This document shows, in pieces, positions 1 through 5,034 of a stretch of DNA of 5,144 bases (its first letter is position 1; every line of letters starts with the position of its first letter). The notes beneath the pieces were generated by a model. That model searched no databases. It was not told the DNA's origin and saw only the letters and a list, made by a program, of their open reading frames with translations. This DNA is from Gammaproteobacteria bacterium (GTDB lineage: Bacteria; Pseudomonadota; Gammaproteobacteria; GCA-001735895): positions 1-5,144 of the forward strand of contig JAPUFZ010000040.1 of the NCBI GenBank assembly GCA_027293245.1. Reading direction: 5' to 3'. The position numbers and the translations under genes are program-made.

Positions 1-335
1 GGCCTGCCTCCGTTTAGTATCGGTAATGAGGATTGGGATGTACGCTCAAGTGAAATCGGATTCAGTACGGGGTGGTCTATAACAAATGTCCCCTTACCCC
101 GGGTCGATGATAAATAGCACTCCCCGATCAACTGTTGGTAAACCTCTCTTATTGTTGTCCGAGATACCGTTATCTCATTTGCGAGTTCGCGTGTAGAGGG
201 CAAACGAGTCCCGATTTCCAGATCTCCACACAGTATTTTTTCGCGAATTTGCCTGCACAATTGACGGTAAATCGTTTCCGGGTCACCCCTACGAACCGAC
301 ACATTACTTAATAGCGGTGTTGCGGTGGGCAACAT
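1..335 (-). CDS. GntR/MocR-type transcriptional regulator, N-terminal part (runs off left edge)
   Basis: The minus strand is open from an ATG at 335-333 to the window edge, giving 111 codons with no stop. An in-frame TGA at 341-339 limits the start to this ATG or a later codon; Val12 is a GTG. No clear Shine-Dalgarno precedes the ATG. Residues about 22-86 form a GntR winged helix: YRQLCRQIREKI, then GTRLPSTRELA (42-52), the recognition-helix region VSRTTIREVYQQL (57-69) and the wing RGKGTFV (79-85). The LPSTR and RGxGTFV signatures are typical of the MocR/PdxR/GabR branch, whose members carry a PLP-binding aminotransferase-like domain after a linker. That domain would lie outside the window; residues 87-111 look like linker. 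Family members commonly autoregulate and control divergent genes in amine, amino acid or cofactor metabolism. It is divergent from the TRAP genes, but the large gap makes a regulatory link only a guess. A shorter, plain GntR regulator is the alternative. Confidence 0.88.
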   Translation of the reverse strand, partial: MLPTATPLLSNVSVRRGDPETIYRQLCRQIREKILCGDLEIGTRLPSTRELANEITVSRTTIREVYQQLIGECYLSSTRGKGTFVIDHPVLNPISLERTSQSSLPILNGGR

Positions 336-337
336 GT

Positions 338-350
338 TTCAACGCGTTAA
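338..350. promoter_or_regulatory. Palindrome AACGCGTT next to the regulator start (possible operator)
   Basis: The 8-bp perfect palindrome AACGCGTT (341-348) is flanked by TTC and AA, so the 13-bp block 338-350 is nearly symmetric. It sits a few bases upstream of the minus-strand regulator ATG, where a repressor site or autoregulatory operator could lie. There is no second copy in the window to support a binding motif. Short palindromes arise by chance, so this is weak. Confidence 0.2.
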
Positions 351-482
351 TCGAATTGGGCTGATGATTTTCGTCGATAATGGGTTTATTTGCCAGCCTA
401 ATATCCATCAGTTATGTTATCGCAGCTCAGGCACTGAGATTAAGTGTAATTTGATATGGCCTGTAATCAGGAGAATCAATTA

Positions 483-701
483 ATGGCCTGTTTGCAAAGC
501 CTGAGCACCCCGGTTGTTTTTCGGTCCTGGCGTAAGAGCCAAATTTGCCTGGGAAATCTGGAAAGCCCGTGCCAAAGCATAGCCCGCATTAGATCTGGGT
601 GGGTAATTGAAGATGAAACTAATCGCCCCAAAACTTGCCGAAATAACACCTTCGGTAAAAATTCTGGTGTGAACGTGTTTATTAGGCAAACCCAGCAGTA
701 G
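483..701 (+). CDS. Possible small hypothetical ORF (72 residues)
   Basis: An ATG at 483 lies 9 nt after a good Shine-Dalgarno, AGGAG at 469-473, and is followed by 72 codons to a TAG at 699-701. An in-frame ATG at 456 is also possible but has no ribosome binding site. The product begins MACLQSLSTPVVFRSW and is rich in Arg, Ser, Asn and Cys. It has no signal peptide, membrane segment or recognisable domain. Two minus-strand frames are open over the same bases, so openness alone means little. I do not recognise it. It is reported only because of the ribosome binding site, and chance is the more likely explanation. Confidence 0.2.
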   Translation: MACLQSLSTPVVFRSWRKSQICLGNLESPCQSIARIRSGWVIEDETNRPKTCRNNTFGKNSGVNVFIRQTQQ

Positions 702-753
702 CGATTACAATCCGTTTCATATGACATTTAAATCAGTCAGGGAAAGCAACAGA

Positions 754-1602
754 ATGATAACAAAAGCAATCGGCTTAGTGGCAATTTTAATGCTGGCCGG
801 ATGTGCAAGTCTGATTAGTTCGGCGACTGTTCGAATGGCCGATAATTTGACCACGGCAATGCTCAATCAAAATGATCTTGAGACCGTGCGCGAAGGCGCC
901 CCGGCCTACTTGATCATGATCGATGGATTGATCGAAGGCGATCCTGGGAATACTGATTTATTACTGGCTGGCTCGAAACTTTATTTTGCCTATACCAACG
1001 CATTTATCGACGATGAAGAGCGCTCAAAACTGCTGGCCGACAAGTCACTCACCTATGCCAAAACGGCACTCTGTATTGAAATCCCAGACTTCTGTATGGC
1101 GCTTTCCGAAAAACTGGCAGTATTTAAGCAAGCACTTGATAATACCAGACGCGGCGATTTGCCGGCACTCTATGGATACGCAAGTGCTCTCGCCACCTGG
1201 ATTCAGGCCAATGCAGCGGACTGGGGTGCGATTGCAAAGTTGCCCCAGCTAACAGTACTGTTTGAGCGCTGCGTCGAACTCGACGAAAAATTTGACAATG
1301 GCGGCGCCCATGTTTTCCTCGGCGTGCTAGGCACCAAACTACCGCCGAGTTTTGGAGGCAAACCGGAATTAGGACGCGCCCATTTCGAACGTGCACTAGA
1401 AATTTCGGAAGGTAAAAACCTGATGGTGTATGTATTGATGGCAGAAAGCTATGCACGCGCGGTTTTCGACCAGGAGTTGCACGATGAATTGCTACAGACG
1501 GTACTCGCAAAACCCGCTACCATACCCGGCTTAACCCTGGCCAATACGCTGGCGAAACAACGAGCTGCAGTATTGTTGGAAGAGTCGAGTGATTATTTCT
1601 AA
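754..1602 (+). CDS. tatT: TRAP transporter TatT-type lipoprotein
   Basis: This 282-residue protein starts with a type II signal peptide, MITKAIGLVAILMLAGC, with Cys17 as the lipidation site. The residues after Cys17 are Ala-Ser, not Asp, so outer-membrane sorting is likely. An ATG at 721 is in frame, but it would add 11 residues before the signal peptide and has no ribosome binding site. The ATG at 754 follows AGGGAA (739-744) and is preferred. The body matches the TatT (TRAP-associated protein T) family from memory: REGAPAYLIMIDGL (46-59), DWGAIAKLP (156-164), LPPSFGGKPELGRAHFERA (196-214), ARAVFDQELHDELL (234-247) and the terminal DYF. In the T. pallidum homologue Tp0956 the fold is an all-helical, TPR-like trimer with a pore that binds the partner Tp0957, a DctP protein. 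The dctP-dctQ-dctM genes follow directly, so the same partnership is inferred. The transported ligand is unknown. Confidence 0.93.
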   Translation: MITKAIGLVAILMLAGCASLISSATVRMADNLTTAMLNQNDLETVREGAPAYLIMIDGLIEGDPGNTDLLLAGSKLYFAYTNAFIDDEERSKLLADKSLTYAKTALCIEIPDFCMALSEKLAVFKQALDNTRRGDLPALYGYASALATWIQANAADWGAIAKLPQLTVLFERCVELDEKFDNGGAHVFLGVLGTKLPPSFGGKPELGRAHFERALEISEGKNLMVYVLMAESYARAVFDQELHDELLQTVLAKPATIPGLTLANTLAKQRAAVLLEESSDYF

Positions 1603-1726
1603 GATGTATCGGCAGAATAGACCTATAACCCATTAGTGAATTCGCCCGCACTTTCAACGTCTTAAACACAGGCATTCCAGTTTATTGCGCTTTATGATAA
1701 TCGACTCTTATTTTAATGGAGCCGTC

Positions 1727-1774
1727 ACACCGGCCTCCGAGCCGGACGTCAACCCGGCCTCCGAGCCGGGTTAA
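1727..1774 (+). repeat. Two 24-nt GC-rich hairpin repeats upstream of dctP
   Basis: The 16-mer CCGGCCTCCGAGCCGG occurs at 1730-1745 and again at 1754-1769, exactly 24 nt apart. Each copy is an inverted repeat, CCGGC/GCCGG around the loop CTCCGA. The second copy extends to an 8-bp perfect stem, AACCCGGC (1751-1758) with GCCGGGTT (1765-1772). The GGGTT arm can pair instead with AACCC at 1775-1779, just before the dctP ribosome binding site, and this AACCC is again 24 nt from the one at 1751. No T-run follows, so it is not a standard intrinsic terminator. It lies at the end of the 187-nt gap between tatT and dctP. That gap also holds an AT-rich patch (1681-1717) with -10-like words GATAAT (1696-1701) and TTTAAT (1712-1717) but no convincing -35. 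Possible roles are RNA stabilisation, translational control of dctP, or a genomic dispersed repeat. Confidence 0.75.
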
Positions 1775-1789
1775 AACCCAGGATGGAAT

Positions 1790-2791
1790 ATGAAACGAGC
1801 CATTAGATTTTGCCTGATCGCCCTGCTGTTTAGCTCATTCAGCGGCCAGAGCATTGCCAGGACCTTTAAAATCGCCACCTTCGCACCTGCCGGCACGGTA
1901 TGGATGAAGCAGATGAAAAAAGGCGCCGAAATTATCAACGAAAAAACACAGGGGCGTGTCAAGTTTAAATACTACCCAGGCGGAGTTATGGGTAATGATG
2001 CAAGTGTTCACCGCAAAATCAGGATTGGCCAATTACACGGTGGCGCCTTTACCTCTGGTGGCCTGGCAGGCTTCTACCCCGATATTCAAGTGCTCAGCCT
2101 TCCCATGTTATTTAATTCGCTCGATGAAGTTGACTATGTACGCTCAAAGCTGGATCAGGTGCTGAAACGAAATATGGAAAACCATGGTTTCGTTTTACTC
2201 GGTATAGCCGAGGGTGGATTTGCGAGGATAATGTCGAAAAAGCCCATGGCTGATCTGAAATCGATTCGTGCCAGTAAGGTATGGATTCCCGAAGGCGATG
2301 TAGTGGTGCTGGAGACCTACAGGACTCTCGGAATTTCACCTATTTCATTACCGATTTCAGATGTATTCACCGGCTTGCAAACCGGCTTAATTGAAACTGT
2401 TTCAGTCAACTCTACCGGCGCCATCGCCTTCCAGTGGCATACGAGTACCGCTTACCTGACCGACATACCTCTCATTTACCTGACCGGGCTGTTAGCGATA
2501 CAGAAAAAAACCTTCGACAAGATCAGTCCTGAAGACCAGGTGATTGTGCGGGAAGCAATTGGCGATGCTTTTAAAACACTCGATACTCTGAATCGGGCAG
2601 ATAACATTCAGGCGAGTGAAGCATTGAAATCACTGGGTATAAAATTCGTCAAACCCGGACCCGAGGAACTCAAACGCTGGAAAACCCTGTCCGACCAGGC
2701 AATCGATAATATGGTAGCCGACGGAACCGTATCCCGGGAAATGGTAGATCTGGTGATGGGATACCTGAGTACTTATAGAAACAATCAATAA
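1790..2791 (+). CDS. dctP: TRAP transporter solute-binding protein, DctP family (TatT-associated type)
   Basis: This 333-residue protein is the periplasmic ligand-capture subunit of the transporter. The start follows AGGA (1780-1783) with 6-nt spacing. A Sec signal peptide covers residues 1-23, with likely cleavage after SIA. The mature protein shows DctP landmarks in order: FKIATFAPAGTVWMKQM (26-42), YYPGGVMGND (61-70), GGLAGFYPDIQVLSLPMLF (90-108), GFARIMSKKPMADLKS (143-158), KVWIPEGD (163-170), LPISDVFTGLQTGLIET (187-203) and QWHTSTAYLTDIPL (215-228). In classical DctP proteins the segment aligned with KVWIP reads K-I-R-V-P, and its Arg binds the ligand carboxylate; here that position is Trp165. 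This suggests a different, perhaps more hydrophobic ligand, as proposed for the Tp0957-type proteins that work with TatT. It is tightly linked to dctQ (2-nt gap). Family assignment is firm; the substrate is not known. Confidence 0.95.
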   Translation: MKRAIRFCLIALLFSSFSGQSIARTFKIATFAPAGTVWMKQMKKGAEIINEKTQGRVKFKYYPGGVMGNDASVHRKIRIGQLHGGAFTSGGLAGFYPDIQVLSLPMLFNSLDEVDYVRSKLDQVLKRNMENHGFVLLGIAEGGFARIMSKKPMADLKSIRASKVWIPEGDVVVLETYRTLGISPISLPISDVFTGLQTGLIETVSVNSTGAIAFQWHTSTAYLTDIPLIYLTGLLAIQKKTFDKISPEDQVIVREAIGDAFKTLDTLNRADNIQASEALKSLGIKFVKPGPEELKRWKTLSDQAIDNMVADGTVSREMVDLVMGYLSTYRNNQ

Positions 2792-2793
2792 AA

Positions 2794-3297
2794 ATGCGTG
2801 TATTGATTAAAACGGTACACGGGATAGAAGATGTGCTGCTTATCGTGTTGCTCAGTAGCATGATCGCATTAGCATCAACCCAAATCCTGCTCAGGATTTT
2901 TTTTGACTACGGATTGATCTGGGCCGACCCGCTGCTTCGGGTCATGGTTCTGTGGCTGGGTTTGACTGGGGCCACAGTCGCAAGCCGGCACAACAAACAC
3001 ATACACATCGATATACTCACTCGTTTCTTCAGTAAGAATCTGTACCTGTTTGTGCAGACCTTTGTCGGCCTGTTTACCGCCTGGATCTGCTTTCTAATCG
3101 CCTGGCATGGCGCTCGTTGGGTGCAGATGGATTATGTCGATGAAATGACCGGTCTGGGTGGCATTCCGTCCTGGATGCTGGAAATTATCATCCCGATTTC
3201 GTTCGCGGTCATCGGCATTCGTTATTTTATATTTTCAATGCGCTGGGGTTCACTCTGTTACCGCCGCATGAAACTCCACGCGAGCCGGGCAAAATGA
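2794..3297 (+). CDS. dctQ: TRAP transporter small permease subunit, DctQ family
   Basis: This 167-residue inner-membrane protein has the usual length and four-helix pattern of DctQ. Hydrophobic segments lie at about residues 13-35, 47-63, 84-105 and 126-148. The family's central signature is clear: WADPLLRVMVLWLGLTGA (43-60) followed by SRHNKHIHID (64-73). In the best-studied TRAP systems this subunit supports the large DctM subunit in the membrane and contributes to docking of the binding protein. Its ATG comes 2 nt after the dctP stop with no clear Shine-Dalgarno, so translation probably depends on coupling from dctP. Its stop overlaps the dctM start in ATGA. An oddity is a hairpin followed by eight T residues inside the coding sequence, within codons 30-37 (residues QILLRIFF), described separately. 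Confidence 0.95.
   Translation: MRVLIKTVHGIEDVLLIVLLSSMIALASTQILLRIFFDYGLIWADPLLRVMVLWLGLTGATVASRHNKHIHIDILTRFFSKNLYLFVQTFVGLFTAWICFLIAWHGARWVQMDYVDEMTGLGGIPSWMLEIIIPISFAVIGIRYFIFSMRWGSLCYRRMKLHASRAK
2882..2904 (+). terminator. Terminator-like hairpin with T8 run inside dctQ
   Basis: AAATCCT (2882-2888) pairs perfectly with AGGATTT (2893-2899) around the four-base loop GCTC. The T residues continue to 2904, making an unbroken T8 run (2897-2904). This has the form of a rho-independent terminator, but the stem is AU-rich with few G-C pairs, so termination would be partial at most. It lies about 90 nt into dctQ, between the binding-protein gene and the large permease gene. Leaky termination here would make more dctP than dctM message, fitting the excess of binding protein usual in such transporters. 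The bases also encode ILLRIFF, so it may be a by-product of coding. Confidence 0.35.
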
Positions 3298-4571
3298 GTA
3301 TTTTTGCCCCCGTCCTGCTAATTCTGACATTGCTGCGTACACCCTTGTTCGCCATCATTGCGGCCAGCGCGATGCTCGGTTTCTATTCCGAGGAGATCGA
3401 CCTGGCGGTGGTGAGTATCGAAATTTATCGACTGGCGGAGATGCCGATTTTACTCGCTATCCCGTTATTTACATTTGCCGGCTACCTGCTCGGTGAAAGC
3501 CATGCATCAACCCGGCTGGTTAATCTGACCCATCACTTACTCGGCTGGATGCCCGGTGGGCTGGCAATCGTAGCGATTTTTAGCTGTGCCCTGTTTACTG
3601 CTTTCACCGGCGCCTCGGGGGTTACTATTATTGCCCTCGGCGCCCTGCTCTACCCCGCGTTAAAGCAGGCCGGTTACAACGAAAACTTCAGCCTTGGTTT
3701 ACTGACCAGTTCAGGTAGCCTCGGTTTATTGTTTGCGCCATCCCTGCCCCTGATACTGTTTGGTGTTGTCGCCCAGCAAATGGATCTCGACCAGCCGGTC
3801 GGTATCGATCAGTTGTTTCTGGCCGGCATTTTTCCTGGCCTGTTGATGCTGATAATGCTTTCGATATATAGCATGATGCAACCCAGGCACGTGGTCGAAA
3901 AGAAAGGTTTCGACGTTAAAAAAGCCGTCGCTGCCCTGAATGCGGCAAAATGGGAAATACCTTTGCCGATTCTGGTCCTCGGCGGTATTTACGGGGGTTA
4001 TTTCGCCGTTTCAGAGGCTGCAGCGGTGACCGCGTTTTATGTGCTGGTGGTCGAAGTGCTGGTGATGCGCGAGATTAGCATTCGCCAACTGCCCGAAATC
4101 ATGCGTGATTCGATGGTCCTGGTCGGCGGCATCATGATCATCATCGGTGTATCCCTGGCATCGACCAATTACATGATCGATACGGAGATCCCCACCCGCC
4201 TGTTCGAACTGATTCAACAGCATATAGACGACAAGCTGACCTTTTTAATTTTACTTAACCTGTTTTTACTGGCACTCGGCATGATGCTGGATATTTTTTC
4301 GGCGATTGTCATTATCGTGCCGATTATTCTACCGATCGCTGTCGGCTACGGAATTCATCCGGTCCACCTCGGTATCATCTTCCTCGCTAATATGCAACTG
4401 GGTTACTTCACCCCACCGGTCGGCATGAATTTATTCATTGCCAGTTATCGATTTGAAAAACCAGTCATGCAACTTTATCTGGCAACCATCCCGTTCTTTT
4501 GCATTCTTCTGGTCGCGGTATTAATTATTACCTATTGGCCCGCGCTCAGCCTGTATCTAATTAACGACTAG
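3294..4571 (+). CDS. dctM: TRAP transporter large permease subunit, DctM family
   Basis: This 425-residue protein is the ion-coupled translocation subunit in the inner membrane and has the normal DctM length. It is hydrophobic throughout, with roughly a dozen membrane segments and two inverted structural halves expected for the family. Visible motifs are IPLFTFAGYLL (56-66), FTGASGVTIIALG (104-116), SGSLGLLFAPSLPLI (140-154), SEAAAVTAFY (240-249), MMLDIFSAIVIIVPIILPI (330-348) and FTPPVGMNLF (372-381). The GASG and PPVG stretches belong to the conserved hairpin and helix-break regions where substrate and Na+ are bound in characterised members. The start is the ATG overlapping the dctQ TGA in ATGA, which implies translational coupling. 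No strong terminator follows; the next 100 bp are AT-rich. Nothing looks truncated or frameshifted. Function as a TRAP permease is firm, and coupling to Na+ is inferred from the family. Confidence 0.96.
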   Translation: MSIFAPVLLILTLLRTPLFAIIAASAMLGFYSEEIDLAVVSIEIYRLAEMPILLAIPLFTFAGYLLGESHASTRLVNLTHHLLGWMPGGLAIVAIFSCALFTAFTGASGVTIIALGALLYPALKQAGYNENFSLGLLTSSGSLGLLFAPSLPLILFGVVAQQMDLDQPVGIDQLFLAGIFPGLLMLIMLSIYSMMQPRHVVEKKGFDVKKAVAALNAAKWEIPLPILVLGGIYGGYFAVSEAAAVTAFYVLVVEVLVMREISIRQLPEIMRDSMVLVGGIMIIIGVSLASTNYMIDTEIPTRLFELIQQHIDDKLTFLILLNLFLLALGMMLDIFSAIVIIVPIILPIAVGYGIHPVHLGIIFLANMQLGYFTPPVGMNLFIASYRFEKPVMQLYLATIPFFCILLVAVLIITYWPALSLYLIND

Positions 4572-4608
4572 TAAAATCAAACCAATTCTTTAATCCGGAA
4601 TATTTTTA

Positions 4609-4636
4609 TTTACAAGTTACAGGCGAGGTTTTTTAT
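4609..4636 (+). promoter_or_regulatory. Weak candidate promoter for the small lipoprotein gene
   Basis: TTTACA (4609-4614) resembles a -35 box (five of six matches to TTGACA). It is followed 16 nt later by TTTTAT (4631-4636), a poor -10 box with four of six matches. Transcription from here would leave a leader of roughly 35 nt before the ATG at 4678. A 7-bp inverted repeat, ACAGGCG/CGCCTGT (4619-4625 and 4647-4653, 21-nt loop), overlaps it and could be an operator or nothing. AT-rich DNA gives such matches by chance. Confidence 0.2.
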
Positions 4637-4677
4637 GGCATTATCGCGCCTGTCGACTCAGCACCCTGATTACGCTT

Positions 4678-5034
4678 ATGAAATTATTTGTCTTGATTAG
4701 TTTTCTGCTTATAGCAATGACTGGCTGCGCGTCTACCCCCAAGGACCCCTATGTACAAAAGCTGCAATGGCTGGATGCCGCCGACCCTCAGACAGACGCG
4801 CAGGAGGCTATCAAGAAAGGTGATCTTCGCTTACTGGGATTAGCCGGGCGTAGCGTTAATATTCCGGGTGTGATCAAGGAAGAAACCCTGAAATACGAAA
4901 TGAAATGCGGTGTTCAACTGATCGACGGTGTGTCCGACGTTGTGCGTAGTGACGAACATTTAAGATTAATGCAAAAAGCCCGCAGTTATGCATTGAGTTA
5001 CAATGCCATAATCAAAACTCAGTGTCATATTTAA
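4678..5034 (+). CDS. Small lipoprotein of unknown function
   Basis: This 118-residue protein begins with a clear type II signal peptide, MKLFVLISFLLIAMTGC, with Cys17 as the lipidated residue. Ala-Ser follow the Cys, so outer-membrane localisation is expected. The mature part is short and soluble, with a Pro/Asp-rich linker (STPKDPYVQ), a middle segment GDLRLLGLAGRSVNIPGV (48-65), and a C-terminal region ending in YNAIIKTQCHI. Cys77 and Cys116 are the only mature cysteines besides Cys17 and could form a disulfide. I recognise no domain. The start is fixed by the signal peptide even though no Shine-Dalgarno is visible upstream. It lies 106 nt after dctM and is probably its own transcription unit, so a role in the transporter is not supported. 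Its stop codon overlaps that of the convergent gene at 5031-5144. Confidence 0.85.
   Translation: MKLFVLISFLLIAMTGCASTPKDPYVQKLQWLDAADPQTDAQEAIKKGDLRLLGLAGRSVNIPGVIKEETLKYEMKCGVQLIDGVSDVVRSDEHLRLMQKARSYALSYNAIIKTQCHI

Larger units (their letters stand above)
336..753. other. Intergenic region between the regulator and tatT, no convincing gene
   Basis: This stretch separates two divergent genes and should hold their promoters, but no clear -35/-10 pair for either direction could be picked by eye. What is visible: the palindrome at 338-350; a GTTAT direct repeat at 411-420; the nonamer ATGGCCTGT twice (456-464 and 483-491), the second copy preceded by AGGAG; and from about 480 to 700 a low density of stop codons, with open frames on both strands. 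None of these frames gives a recognisable protein. The section 480-700 could be decayed coding sequence, a non-autonomous dispersed repeat, or ordinary leader DNA. Confidence 0.4.

Noticed and set aside
637..664. Possible hairpin CCGAA/TTCGG followed by A-run (terminator on either strand)
   Set aside because: A five-base stem with an eight-base loop and no proper T run after it on either strand; too weak.
476..727. Open frames on the minus strand of 83 and 69 residues between the regulator and tatT
   Set aside because: No ribosome binding site, no recognisable domain, and they overlap each other and a plus-strand frame. They are treated as part of the unexplained intergenic stretch.
721..753. 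ATG at 721 as the start of tatT
   Set aside because: It has no ribosome binding site and would place 11 polar residues before the lipoprotein signal peptide. The ATG at 754 has AGGGAA upstream and gives a normal signal peptide.
912..943. Cluster of four GATC sites within 32 bases
   Set aside because: It lies in tatT coding sequence and is explained by the codons for the I-M-I-D-G-L-I-E-G-D segment. There are no other origin- or SeqA-type features.
986..1510. Overlapping frames inside tatT (986-1252 plus, 1124-1510 minus)
   Set aside because: They lie wholly within a strongly conserved tatT coding sequence and their products look like out-of-frame translations.
1771..2339. Minus- and plus-strand frames inside dctP (1771-1962, 1835-2032, 1956-2165, 2112-2339)
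   Set aside because: Shadows of dctP, with no start signals or family resemblance.
2670..2861. Minus-strand frame across the dctP-dctQ junction
   Set aside because: Antisense to two conserved genes, with no ribosome binding site and no recognisable product.
4011..4223. Minus-strand frame inside dctM, rich in His and Asp
   Set aside because: The composition is the antisense of a hydrophobic membrane protein; it is a shadow.
4584..4610. Possible terminator after dctM (ATTC/GAAT before a T-rich stretch)
   Set aside because: The stem is only four base pairs with a long loop. The T richness reflects AT-rich intergenic DNA.
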